Assembly: GCF_018127965.1 (NCBI RefSeq)
Contig: NZ_CP072350.1
Location: 1,291,282-1,355,281, forward strand
Reading direction: 5' to 3'
Source: Prevotella melaninogenica
GTDB taxonomy: Bacteria > Bacteroidota > Bacteroidia > Bacteroidales > Bacteroidaceae
DNA length: 64,000 nucleotides
Shown here: positions 55,870-64,000 of the stretch, piece by piece
How the letters are laid out: each line of letters opens with the position of its first letter
Numbering within the stretch: position 1 is the first letter of the stretch
Translations under genes and position numbers: made by a program
Notes under the pieces: model-generated
Told to the model about the DNA's origin: nothing
The model's database searches: none
Seen by the model: only the letters and a program-made list of their open reading frames with translations

Positions 55870-56265
55870 TCGAATAAACTCAGAAGAATTAATGATAAAG
55901 TAAATCAATAATGTTCAAACTTCATAAGAGAAAATCAATATCGGAAGCTATTAACATTATACTATATGCGCTTTAAAGCTACACTTTTTCATTCTTAGAG
56001 AGTACCTTATTCTGAATATTCTCATAAGGATAATGTTGGGTGGCGGGTGTTAGGTGTTAATGATGTGTAGATTCACAATGAACTTTATAGAAACCATTAA
56101 CACCCAACACCCAACACCCATCATTTCCCACCCCATTAATTTCATAATCTCGTTTTTTTTATGTAAGTTTGCGGTAAAATAGGTAATGAATGTTAGGTGG
56201 TAGATGATAGGTGTTGATGATTACTATAATCTACACACCATGAACAACCAACACCCAATAACATT
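55870..56265. repeat. Gap with CAACACCC-type minisatellite, copy 3 (in both orientations)
   Basis: No gene is supported. GGGTGGCGGGTGTTAGGTG (56039) and CACCCAACACCCAACACCC (56101) are inverted relatives, and a further copy (AACCAACACCCAATAAC) abuts the M3 gene start. TAAGTTTG at 56164-56171 could be a -7 element for that gene. Confidence 0.65.
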
Positions 56266-58413
56266 ATGAACATGAAACAGAATCTTAAAAATGTTGTGCT
56301 TGTCGCAGGACTCGCCTGCACAGCACTTACAGGTCAGGCACAGAAGGCAAGACCTAAGACCACACAGACGGTCAGCAATTCGCTTATGAAACAGAGTACG
56401 CTACCTTTCAACGCCCCTGATTTCAGCCGTATCAAGGGTGAAGACTATCTCCCTGCTATCAAAGCGGCTATCGCTGAGCAGAGAGCTGAGATAAAGAAGA
56501 TTACGGACAATAAACAGAAACCTACCTTCGCCAATACTATCTTAGCTTACGAACGGAGCGGAAAGGACCTGGAACGTATCTCAAACATCTTCTATGCGCT
56601 GGTATCTGCTGACAAGACACCTGAGATTGAGAAGGCACAGGGAAGTATCGTACCACTGATGACGGAGTTTGAGAATGAAATAAAGTTCAACCAGAAGTTC
56701 TTCCAGCGCATCAAGTATGTCTATGACCATGAGTACAAGACGCTCAAGGGCGAGGATAAGAAGTTATTAGAGGTTGTCTACAAGGACTTTACGCACGCTG
56801 GTGCCTTGCTTCTAAAAGAGAAGATGGCACGTATGCAGGAGATTAACAAGGAATTGGCAAAACTTCAGCAGGAGTTTGGTGATATGCTTCCTAAGGCCGC
56901 TAACGAGGCTACTGTATGGGTCAGCGACGTGAAGGAATTAGCAGGACTCAGCGAGACGGATATTGCTCAGTGCAAGAAAGATGCTGAGAGCCGTGGAGGG
57001 AAGGCACCTTACTGCATCGTGATTACGAATACCACTCAGCAGCCTATCCTTGCAAGTCTTGAAAACCGTGGCTTACGTGAGCGTGTCTACAACGCTTCTA
57101 TTCATCGTACAGACGGTACAGGTGCTTACAATACCTTCCCTGTCATCGTGAAGATAGCTCGCTTGCGTGCGGAGAAGGCTCAACTGATGGGCTATAAGAA
57201 CTATGCTTCCTACTCGCTCTCAAAGACAATGGCAAAGAATACGGATAACGTCTATGCCTTCCTGCATCAGATGATTGAGGCTTACAAACCTAAGTCGGAG
57301 GCTCAGACAAAGGCTATCGAGGAATATGCTCAGAAGACGGAGGGTGCTGACTTCCGCCTCCAGCCCTACGATCGCTTCTATTATTCGGCTAAGATGAAGA
57401 AGGATCAGTATAGCTTCTCAGATGATGACGTGAAGCCTTACTTCAATCTTGATTCCGTACTCGTAAACGGTATCTTCTATGCGGCTCACCGTGTCTATGG
57501 TCTTAGCTTCCGTGAGCGTAAGGATATCCCTACCTATCATAAAGACATGAAGGTGTTTGACGTGATGGATGCTGACGGCAAGCAGCTGGCGCTGTTCTAC
57601 TGTGATTACTTCCGTCGTCCAACAAAGCGTGGTGGTGCGTGGATGAGTGCCTTCCTCAAGCAGAGTGGCGACCGTCAGCAGAAACCGCTCATCTTCAACG
57701 TTTGTAACTATGCCAAGGCTCCAGAAGGTCAGCCAACGCTCCTTACTTGGGATGAGACTCAGACGATGTTCCACGAGTTCGGTCATGCCCTGCACGGTAT
57801 GCTTTCTAACTGTAAGTATAACACGCTGAGCGGTACTGCCGTGTCACGTGACTTCGTGGAGATGCCATCACAGTTCAATGAGTCGTTTGCAAGCATACCA
57901 GAGGTTTTCAACCACTATGCACGCCATTACAAGACCAACGAACCGATGCCAGATGCCCTGCGTGAGAAGATGTTGGGTTCGCTCAACTTCCTTTCGGCTT
58001 ACGCATTAGGCGAGAACCTTGCTGCTACCTCTGTGGATTTGGCTTGGCATTGCCTCTCACCTTCTGAGGTTCCGACAACTGAGGAGGCCCCAGCCTTCGA
58101 GAAGAAGGTACTGGCGGATATGGGTCTGTTGAACAATCAGATTCCTCCACGTTACTCTACTTCTTACTTCAACCATATTTGGGGTGGTGGATATGCAGCT
58201 GGTTATTACAGCTACCTGTGGAGTGAGGTATTAGCTGCTAACATCGCCGACTACTTCGAGGCTCACGGTGCCCTGACACGTAAGGTGGGTGATGACTTCC
58301 GCCAGAAGATTCTCTCACGTGGTAATACCCGCGACCTGATGCAGATCTTCTCTGACTTCACTGGTCTCAAAGCGCCCGATACAAAGGGATTGCTCAAGGC
58401 GAGGGGGATGTAA
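56266..58413 (+). CDS. M3-family metallopeptidase (dipeptidyl carboxypeptidase/oligopeptidase), exported
   Basis: The product is 715 residues with an N-terminal signal peptide (TGQA). The zincin motif HEFGH is at residues 503-507 (MFHEFGHALHGMLS), with the third ligand Glu ~28 residues on (VEMPSQFNESF). SRYSTSYFNHIWGGGYAAGYYSYLWSEVLAANI is the Dcp-type substrate loop with its His and Tyr. The family cleaves dipeptides or short oligopeptides. With the M13, M23 and C69 genes it fits a peptide-using anaerobe. A GC-rich repeat starts directly at the stop codon. Confidence 0.92.
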   Translation: MNMKQNLKNVVLVAGLACTALTGQAQKARPKTTQTVSNSLMKQSTLPFNAPDFSRIKGEDYLPAIKAAIAEQRAEIKKITDNKQKPTFANTILAYERSGKDLERISNIFYALVSADKTPEIEKAQGSIVPLMTEFENEIKFNQKFFQRIKYVYDHEYKTLKGEDKKLLEVVYKDFTHAGALLLKEKMARMQEINKELAKLQQEFGDMLPKAANEATVWVSDVKELAGLSETDIAQCKKDAESRGGKAPYCIVITNTTQQPILASLENRGLRERVYNASIHRTDGTGAYNTFPVIVKIARLRAEKAQLMGYKNYASYSLSKTMAKNTDNVYAFLHQMIEAYKPKSEAQTKAIEEYAQKTEGADFRLQPYDRFYYSAKMKKDQYSFSDDDVKPYFNLDSVLVNGIFYAAHRVYGLSFRERKDIPTYHKDMKVFDVMDADGKQLALFYCDYFRRPTKRGGAWMSAFLKQSGDRQQKPLIFNVCNYAKAPEGQPTLLTWDETQTMFHEFGHALHGMLSNCKYNTLSGTAVSRDFVEMPSQFNESFASIPEVFNHYARHYKTNEPMPDALREKMLGSLNFLSAYALGENLAATSVDLAWHCLSPSEVPTTEEAPAFEKKVLADMGLLNNQIPPRYSTSYFNHIWGGGYAAGYYSYLWSEVLAANIADYFEAHGALTRKVGDDFRQKILSRGNTRDLMQIFSDFTGLKAPDTKGLLKARGM

Positions 58414-58447
58414 TGCCCCACCCAACCTCCCCGAAAGGGGAGGAGTG
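58413..58447. repeat. GC-rich palindromic repeat after the M3 gene
   Basis: CCTCCCCGAAAGGGGAGG forms a perfect hairpin followed by AGTGTTTT, overlapping the last base of the M3 stop. It may act as the gene's terminator. Confidence 0.8.
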
Positions 58448-58476
58448 TTTTCCGTCACTTGCAAAAAAATACAGCA

Positions 58477-59100
58477 ATGAAAAGCAAAACACAATCAAAA
58501 AGGGGGAGAGTCCGCTTCTTCTTTTTCTTTCTTCTCTCTCTTCTAATCCTCAACTTTGGGGTAAAAGGCTATTGGAAGTTAAAGTCCTATTCATTCCAAA
58601 GCTATTTCAAAGATGTATGGGAGATCTGTCACGAAAAGGGGTTTAACGAAGACTACTGCATCCTCGTAGACTTTTCGCGCCCATCAGGTGAGGACCGAAT
58701 GGCTATTATCGACCTGAACACGTTGTCCGTACTCGACACTGGTCCCTGTGCACATGGCAAAGGAAAGGGGAACAGTGCGTGGAAACCTATTTTCTCAAAT
58801 AAGGAGGGGAGCAGATGTTCAAGTCTCGGAGCTTTCAAGATTGCAGAGAAAGGCTATTCCGCTACTGTCGGTCTGCGTTTTACCCTTGATGGGTTAGATG
58901 CATCAAACAGCAATGCAAGACGAAGAAACATCCTCATTCATAGTTCCCGATACGTGGGCATTATGCACCATCTCACATCTTATCTCCCACTCTCCGATGC
59001 ATCGTGGGGATGCTTCACTACAAGCCCTGCCATGCTAAAGAAAATCGAAACCCTTTGTGACAAGAGCAAGAAGCCTATCCTGCTTTATGCATATAAATAA
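58477..59100 (+). CDS. Murein L,D-transpeptidase-like protein (YkuD-type catalytic domain)
   Basis: From ATG 58477 the product is 207 residues: a basic N-terminus, one membrane helix (FFFFFLLSLLILNF) and an exported domain. YCILVDFSRPSGEDRMAIIDL begins the fold; the His-(~20)-SWGCF motif (ILIHSSRYVG ... DASWGCFTT) gives the catalytic His and Cys of L,D-transpeptidases. It likely cross-links or trims peptidoglycan in the periplasm. The start is set by the signal anchor rather than by the in-frame TTG at 58459. Confidence 0.85.
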   Translation: MKSKTQSKRGRVRFFFFFLLSLLILNFGVKGYWKLKSYSFQSYFKDVWEICHEKGFNEDYCILVDFSRPSGEDRMAIIDLNTLSVLDTGPCAHGKGKGNSAWKPIFSNKEGSRCSSLGAFKIAEKGYSATVGLRFTLDGLDASNSNARRRNILIHSSRYVGIMHHLTSYLPLSDASWGCFTTSPAMLKKIETLCDKSKKPILLYAYK

Positions 59101-59122
59101 TCTTGACGAACAAAAGATTATA

Positions 59123-59668
59123 ATGGAACTGAACCTGAAAAGAACCCTGACTTGTATAATCCTGACTGTGTTCACCACTCTCAGCACACGTGCCCAGACC
59201 TTATGCGTCATTGACGGCACTCCCCTTCCCGACTCCCTCCTGCACGTCACCATCGACGAAATGCGGTCGGATTCGGCTAAACAGATTGTGGCAAAAAGAC
59301 TGGGACTTATTCCGCCCTACGCCATTGAATCCATTCAGACATTCTCAGCAGAAGAACTAATAAAGCAAGGGAAGAACATCACATTCTGTAAATCACCCGC
59401 AGATATCATCATCATACGAACCAACTCGCTTGCAGAAATACAATGGGTAATAAACGGAAAACTAAGGAAACCACGAAAGAAACTGACCATCATTGATTAC
59501 AAACTCTCACCCCAACGTATAACGGAGGCTTTGCCAAGGGGTATCAAACCCACCGACATCCTCTCTGCCGACATCCTAACTTATATAAACGATCCACGGC
59601 AAGAGAAACATCCGACAATCGTGATGAAGACAAAACGCACTGCCCCTTCCAAAAACAAAGGGCACTGA
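59123..59668 (+). CDS. Secreted hypothetical protein (181 aa)
   Basis: It starts at ATG 59123, 22 bases after the L,D-transpeptidase stop, so the two are likely cotranscribed. A signal peptide ends in STRAQ. The mature protein alternates short beta and charged segments (IDEMRSDSAKQIVAKRLGLIPPYAIESIQTF, WVINGKLRKPRKKLTIIDYKL) and ends in a basic low-complexity tail. The VINGK and PTDILSADILTYIND pattern resembles repeats of TonB-like or plug-like periplasmic proteins, but I do not assign a family. Confidence 0.68.
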   Translation: MELNLKRTLTCIILTVFTTLSTRAQTLCVIDGTPLPDSLLHVTIDEMRSDSAKQIVAKRLGLIPPYAIESIQTFSAEELIKQGKNITFCKSPADIIIIRTNSLAEIQWVINGKLRKPRKKLTIIDYKLSPQRITEALPRGIKPTDILSADILTYINDPRQEKHPTIVMKTKRTAPSKNKGH

Positions 59669-59801
59669 CCGAAAAAGCAATGGAAGGGAAGTAGTCAGAT
59701 TCCACAAAAATAAGACATAAATCAGTATCTAACAAATGATTAGACAAACACCATACAGCAAAGAAAACGAACAAAGGAATAATAGCGAGCACTCAGCAAA
59801 T

Positions 59802-59838
59802 AGGGCTCTCCCCTTTTCGGGGGAGCCGGAGGGGGCTT
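59802..59838. repeat. GC-rich palindromic repeat in tex (N-terminal)
   Basis: GGGCTCTCCCCTTTTCGGGG then GAGCCGGAGGGGGCT. It is read in frame as ALPFSGEPEGA. Confidence 0.8.
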
Positions 59839-60224
59839 CTAACGCTTCCTTCATCTCCCACTCGCTTTCTCTTCCCCTCCAAAGTGTATCAGCAGTTCTC
59901 ACCTTACTAAACGAGGGCTGTACGATTCCCTTCATCTCCCGCTATCGTAAGGAGCGGACAGGGGGGCTTGATGAGGTTCAGATAACTGATATCAGCGAAC
60001 TTTATGACCGTTTGAAGGAACTCGGCAAACGTAAGGAGACCATACTCAAGACTATCCGCGAGAGCAAGAGAAACTCACACCGGAATTAGAAGCAAAGATT
60101 CGTGCTTGTATGGATTCCACAGAGTTAGAGGACATCTACCTACCTTATAAGCCCAAACGCCGTACACGTGCGCAGATTGCACGTGAACAGGGATTGGAGC
60201 CGTTAGCGTTGGCGATAATGAAAG

Positions 60225-60267
60225 GGGCCTCCCCCAACCCCTCCGAAAGGAGGGGTCGGGGGAGGCT
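60225..60267. repeat. GC-rich palindromic repeat in tex (causes frameshift)
   Basis: GGGCCTCCCCCAACCCC, a TCCGAAAGGA centre, then GGGTCGGGGGAGGCT, 43 bases long. The length is not a multiple of three, and the reading frame differs on its two sides. Confidence 0.85.
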
Positions 60268-61036
60268 TTGGCTTTAGACATCATCGCCGAGATTGTCTCC
60301 GAGAACCAACAAGCACGCAATACTGTTCGCACAGCTTATCAGCGTGGGGCTGTCATCACATCGAAGGTCATCAAGAAGATGAAAGATACCGAGGAGGCGC
60401 AGAAGTTCGCTGATTACTTCGATTTCTCCGAACCTCTCCGCCGTTGCAATAGCCACCGACTGCTTGCTATGCGTCGTGGCGAGGCACAGGGCATCCTGCG
60501 TGTAAGCATCACGATTGACAGTGAAGAATGTATCGCACGCCTCACCCGTCAGTTTGTACGTGGACACGGAGTCTGTCAGACCCTCGTCAGCCAAGCCGTT
60601 GAAGACTCCTTCAAACGTCTTATCAATCCGAGCATTGAGAACGAATTTGCTACCTTGAGTAAGGAGCGTGCTGACGAAGAGGCAATCAAAGTCTTTACCG
60701 AAAACCTCCGTCAGCTTCTCCTCTCTCCCCCACTCGGTCAGAAGCGTGTCCTCGCCCTCGACCCCGGTTTTGCCAACGGATGTAAGATTGCTTGCCTTGA
60801 CGAACAAGGTAACCTCCTCCATCACGAGATTATCTATCCGCATCCACCACGCAATCAGGTAAGACAAGCCACGGAAGCCCTCCAGAGGATGATACGCACA
60901 TATAAGATTGAGGCAATCGCCATTGGTAATGGTACGGCAAGCAGGGAGAGTAAGGAGTTTGTGGAGAAGACAAGTAGCCCCTCCCCCTCACCCCTCCCCC
61001 GAAGGGAGGGGAGTGATTACCGTCACTTGCCTAAAA
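60268..61036 (+). pseudogene. tex: tex, central part, ending at the IS982-type insertion
   Basis: This frame encodes the Tex YqgF-like core: [39 protein letters not shown], the RNase-H-fold start RVLALDPGFANGCKIACLDEQGNLL, and IEAIAIGNGTASRESKEF. After KTSS comes a GC-rich repeat read as SPSPLPRREGSDYRHL and then the left end of the IS. Joining at the TAAAA target duplication continues in frame with the part at 62164. Confidence 0.87.
60975..61016. repeat. GC-rich palindromic repeat in tex (central)
   Basis: CCCCTCCCCCTCACCCCTCC then CCCGAAGGGAGGGGAG, in frame within the former coding sequence. The IS982-type element inserted 20 bases to its right. Confidence 0.8.
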
Positions 61037-62163
61037 ACCTGAACTCGGGATAAGTATCATATCACTCTTCTGTTTGGTTTAGTACAACGGCTCTTTAGAC
61101 TCAATCTTTTGATTGGGTCTAAAGATAATAATAAAACAGATTACTTTAGAATAATGTAAGCTGTCCCGAATGTTGCTCTATAGTAAAGTCTATGTTCACT
61201 GCTGGCTTCTTCTCAAAGAAGCAGTAGGCTGCAATAGCAGAGAGAACATTCATTGCGAAATTAAATATGCTTCTATGCCTTGAATGCACTAATTGAGCTA
61301 CATTCTTTAGCTCATCATTGATAGTCTCTATTACAGATCTTTTCCTTAGAAGAAGTCTATCATAAAGTGGCATTAGTTTGTTTTTCATGTTACTCCTAAT
61401 GCCAGTAACTAAATTTATTCCATCATTGAACAATCGCTCAAATAATCCTTGAGAAATGTACCCTTTGTCTGCAAACAATTTACCAAATACATTGTCTGTC
61501 AACCTGTTAAATACATTTTCGTCTCGGTCATCAACATTTGCTTTAGTGAGCATAAAGTTTAGAATCTCACCTCTTTCATTACAAATAAGATGTAGTTTGA
61601 ATCCAAAATATCATCCCATTGTACTCTTACCCCTTGTTGCATAATTTCTAAAAACCTTATTGCGACAAATACGTTTATTATGGCAAACTGGAATACAAGT
61701 TGAGTCAATAAAACTAATACCAGTACACCTCCCAAAACAACATATCTGCAGGAACATCATCATCTCTACAGAGACTCTTGCCTCTAATTCAAGAAAACGA
61801 TTATAAGACAATTGATTTGGAAATAAATCTGCTAAATGCTCTTTTACGAAAAAGGTATAATAGTGACGAAAATTACGATAGGAATTAAAGTGGAAGCAAA
61901 TTAATATCGTTATGATTTCAGATTTACTCATACGCCACTTGCGATGGCGATGACATCCTTTATTCCTTTCTGAGAGACCTATTTTATCAGTTTCTAACTC
62001 AAATTCTTTGCAAAAGTCATCTGCAATACAGAAAATTTCAGTAATTTTGTCCTTGGTAATCATCGTTATGTTTGTTGTAATTGATTGATTTTCAACTATA
62101 AAGTTACAAAAATATAATGAGATTACCAACTTTTTACAGACATTTCTTATCCCGAGTTCAGGT
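61037..62163 (-). mobile_element. IS982-family-like insertion sequence, 1127 bp, 18-bp perfect ends, 5-bp target duplication
   Basis: ACCTGAACTCGGGATAAG at 61037-61054 and its exact complement at 62146-62163 are the ends. Flanking TAAAA (61032-61036 and 62164-62168) is the apparent target duplication; being AT-rich and short, it is less decisive than that of the ISL3 element. It lies within tex. Confidence 0.88.
61146..62063 (-). pseudogene. IS982-family-like transposase, interrupted by one in-frame TGA
   Basis: From ATG 62063 the frame encodes ~306 codons. The N part has MITKDKITEIFCIADDFCKEF, HRKWRMSKSEIITILICFHF and FIDSTCIPVCHNKR (catalytic Asp); the C part has DRDENVFNRL, LFADKGYISQ (second Asp) and RSVIETINDELKN (Glu). 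The codon after ATMG-type RGKSTMG (near 61611-61613) is TGA where homologues have Trp before YFGFKLH. One base change thus splits it; the two halves share a frame. The copy is probably inactive unless complemented. Confidence 0.88.
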
Positions 62164-62268
62164 TAAAAGCAAACAGCAATTTACAGATAATGCGTCTCCT
62201 AACTTTGCAAAGCAGACTGATAATTACCATAATCCGAATAGCAAACCACAATCAACAAGACATATTAC

Positions 62269-62302
62269 TCCCCTCCCTACGGGGGAGGGGTCGGGGGAGG
62301 GG
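62269..62302. repeat. GC-rich palindromic repeat in tex
   Basis: CTCCCCTCCCTACGGGGGAG then GGGTCGGGGGAGGGGCC, in frame as SPLPTGEGSGEGP equivalents. Confidence 0.8.
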
Positions 62303-62944
62303 CCAGTTGAGTCCGCTTCTTCCTTATTTATCTTCCTTGTCTCCGAGGATGGTGCCTCCATCTATTCCGCTTCTCCAGTGGCTCGCGAAGAGTTCCCCAA
62401 TGAGGATGTAACCACACGTGGAGCCATATCTATCGGTAGACGACTGATAGACCCACTCGCTGAACTCGTGAAGATTGACCCGAAGAGTATCGGTGTTGGA
62501 CAATATCAGCACGATGTCGACCAGTCAAAACTTAAGCATTCACTCGACCAGACTGTGATGAGTTGTGTCAATCAGGTGGGAGTCAACCTCAACACGGCTT
62601 CTCTCCACTTGCTCACCTACGTCAGCGGACTCGGTCCTGCCCTTGCCCGCAACATCATTGATTACCGACGTGAGCACGGTCCTTTCACCTCACGTGCCCA
62701 GCTCAAGAAGGTGAAGCGTTTAGGTGATACTGCCTTCCAGCAGTGTGCTGGCTTCCTCCGTATTCCCAATGCCAAGAACCCACTCGACAACTCTGCCGTT
62801 CACCCCGAGAGCTATCACATCGTTGAACAAATGGCGAAGGACTTGAAATGTACAATAAAGGCTCTCATTGGCAATAAGAAGCTCTTGGCAGAAATTGATA
62901 TCAAAAGATACCTTACCCTAATCAACCAGCCTCACCCCCCAATC

Positions 62945-63020
62945 AGCCTCCCCCCTTACCCCCTCTCCTTCAGAGAGGGGGAGAGAAGCCTCCCCCAACC
63001 CCTCCGAAGGGAGGGGAGTA
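62945..63020. repeat. Two adjoining GC-rich palindromic repeats in tex (frameshift)
   Basis: CCTCTCCTTCAGAGAGGGGG and CCTCCCCCAACCCCTCCG with AAGGGAGGGGAG lie side by side. The tex frame differs before and after the block. Confidence 0.82.
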
Positions 63021-63023
63021 CCT

Positions 63024-63497
63024 ATGCGCACACGAGAGGATAAGAGCGCTTTAAATCTTCCCCAACACCTTAGCAATGTATCTGCAAGTTTGTCTCCCCT
63101 CCCTTCGGAGGGGTCGGGGGAGGCTTCTCTCCACCCTTCGGGGAGGTCGGGTGGGGCTCCTACCCTCCGCGACATCCTCACCGAACTTGAGAAGCCAGGG
63201 CGCGATCCACGTGGAGAGGTTGAAGTCTTTGAATTCGACAAGAACGTCCACACCCTCAACGACCTCATCATAGGAATGGAACTCCACGGTATCGTGACGA
63301 ATATCACCAACTTCGGAGTCTTCGTCGACATCGGTGTTCATCAAGACGGACTCGTCCACATCTCTCAGCTCTCCGACCGCTTCGTCACCGACCCCACACA
63401 AGTCCTCCGCCTTCATCAGCACGTCCGTGTCCGTGTCGTTGAAGTCGATATGCGCCGCAAACGTATCGCATTGAGTATGAAGAATATCAAACAATAA
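63024..63497 (+). pseudogene. tex: tex, C-terminal S1 RNA-binding domain
   Basis: The 157-residue frame encodes the end of Tex: [29 protein letters not shown] followed by the S1 domain ([38 protein letters not shown] ... [19 protein letters not shown]). The first ~50 residues include [23 protein letters not shown] from the GC-rich block at 63093-63160. It could be made as a free S1 protein from its ATG, but I regard it as the last fragment of the broken gene. Confidence 0.85.
63093..63160. repeat. Double GC-rich palindromic repeat in tex (S1 region)
   Basis: CTCCCCTCCCTTCGGAGGGG with TCGGGGGAGGCT, then CCACCCTTCGGGGAGG with TCGGGTGGGGCTCC. Two related units in tandem, read in frame. Confidence 0.85.
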
Positions 63498-63503
63498 AAA
63501 AAT

Positions 63504-64000
63504 ATGAATCAGACAAAGAAAATCCTTGCCTACTTAGGTTGTATCGCGTTTACCGTCTTGGGCATATGGCTCCTTACCGTAGAAGACCCCACCACAAGTT
63601 ATCCACTATGGACAATAAGAGTTGCTGGCATCCTCTCCATCACCTTCTTTGGTGGTGGCGGTTTGTTTATGGCTTATAAAAAGGTAAAACTTCTCATAAA
63701 CCATAAGAAAGAAATAGAATTTACCGATAGAGGTATCTCTATCTGCGGAGCTGAGGAAATATTATGGAACGAGATAGCCGACTTCTCCCTAATACATTTT
63801 AAAGGTAACAGGTTGATAACCATTCAGATGAAAGACCCTGAAAAGCTTATCGCAAACGAATCTTCATGGATAAAACGCAAGACTATGGAGTATAACCTCA
63901 AGACTATCAACGCCCTTTACTCCTTCCCTGCCTATATGATGGATGGGCGAGCTGAAGAAGCACTTACGCTCTGCAAGCTGAACTTGGCAAAACATCAAAG
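63504..64000 (+). CDS. Membrane protein, possibly STM3941-family (3' end outside window)
   Basis: It starts at ATG 63504, 7 bases after the S1-domain frame, and is open to the window edge (165 codons). Two membrane helices (ILAYLGCIAFTVLGIWLLTV and IRVAGILSITFFGGGGLFMAYK) precede a cytoplasmic beta-rich domain with EIEFTDRGISICGAEEILWNEIADFSLI, the pattern of small PH-like STM3941 proteins. Function unknown. Confidence 0.65.
   Translation, partial: MNQTKKILAYLGCIAFTVLGIWLLTVEDPTTSYPLWTIRVAGILSITFFGGGGLFMAYKKVKLLINHKKEIEFTDRGISICGAEEILWNEIADFSLIHFKGNRLITIQMKDPEKLIANESSWIKRKTMEYNLKTINALYSFPAYMMDGRAEEALTLCKLNLAKHQ

Larger units (their letters stand above)
59736..60278 (+). pseudogene. tex: tex (transcription accessory protein), N-terminal part, frameshifted
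   Basis: It encodes the Tex N-terminus: VSAVLTLLNEGCTIPFISRYRKERTGGLDEVQI and [17 protein letters not shown]. Near 60064 the frame slips: the remainder ([37 protein letters not shown]) continues in another frame and meets a stop inside or just after the GC-rich repeat at 60225-60267. Residues ~25-38 (LPFSGEPEGAS) are encoded by another GC-rich repeat at 59802-59838. Tex binds RNA with a C-terminal S1 domain and affects transcription; the family is about 700-780 residues long. Confidence 0.88.
62164..63043 (+). pseudogene. tex: tex, C-terminal core with HhH domain
   Basis: After ~60 residues of non-Tex sequence (repeat-derived, including TPLPTGEGSGEGP) it encodes IFLVSEDGASIYSASPVAREEFP, SIGVGQYQHDVDQSKL, NLNTASLHLLTYVSGLGPALARNIIDYRREHGPFTSRAQLKKV and LGDTAFQQCAGFLRI, the helix-hairpin-helix part of Tex. 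The frame ends at 63043 within another GC-rich block (62945-63020), after which the S1 domain continues in a different frame. Confidence 0.86.

Noticed and set aside
55870..56265. Remnant of an ABC ATPase after the FecCD permease
   Set aside because: No Walker A or signature-like sequence on either strand; only repeat words.
61608..61616. TGA recoded as Trp in the IS982-type transposase
   Set aside because: No other gene here uses internal TGA; a nonsense mutation in a mobile element is simpler.

Overview
The window looks like chromosomal DNA of a Prevotella-type member of the Bacteroidetes, probably an oral species; I do not claim a species. The grounds are low-GC coding sequence with little Shine-Dalgarno signal, many promoters of the Bacteroidetes form TTTG-N19/20-TAnnTTTG, a C-terminal type IX sorting signal, DUF4296 and C69 proteins, a SusC-independent TonB receptor, and a type II-C-like cas9-cas1-cas2 locus with a 47-bp repeat.

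Layout. 1-4151: 3' end of cas9, cas1, cas2 and a CRISPR array of 11 full repeats plus one truncated repeat. 4471-5058: DUF417 membrane protein. 5506-8676: large membrane-anchored propeller/coiled-coil protein. 8841-12398: apparent phosphate-scavenging cluster (class A acid phosphatase, porin, histidine acid phosphatase). 12806-14762: DKNYY lipoprotein, flavin reductase, Fur/PerR regulator. 15570-18019 (minus): T9SS-exported protein and a small partner. 18610-28022: ileS, DksA-like protein, lspA, DUF4296 lipoprotein, small protein, M23 peptidase, C69 dipeptidase. 28208-32883: a 53-aa membrane ORF, an EF-G paralogue, hemW, a small membrane protein. 33548-37594: uracil permease and a serpin gene split by a fresh ISL3 insertion. 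38378-46048: ABC-F ATPase, M13 peptidase, metA, U32 peptidase. 46078-50252: frameshifted zinc-ribbon protein and a TonB receptor. 50683-53586 (minus): YhcH-family protein, lipoprotein, DASS symporter. 53716-55869: binding protein and FecCD permease without an adjacent ATPase. 56266-59668: M3 peptidase, L,D-transpeptidase, secreted hypothetical. 59736-63497: tex gene broken by frameshifts, GC-rich repeats and an IS982-type element. 63504 to the end: start of a membrane protein.

The most unusual content is not a protein. (1) Each CRISPR repeat, read on the minus strand, carries a near-consensus Bacteroidetes promoter (GTTG-N19-TACCTTTG). A minus-strand terminator lies just past the cas-proximal end, which implies one promoter per crRNA, directed toward cas2. 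A degenerate repeat on the plus strand could be a tracrRNA anti-repeat. (2) A GC-rich, stop-free palindromic repeat family occurs between genes and in frame inside genes (ABC-F, U32 peptidase, tex), like Rickettsia palindromic elements. (3) Two unrelated intergenic repeat families are both built from exactly 22-bp tandem units. One of them carries a hairpin with compensatory changes between copies. Simple-sequence families (AT-rich, CAACACCC-type, GTAGACGAG-type) fill most other gaps and in places supply start or stop codons.
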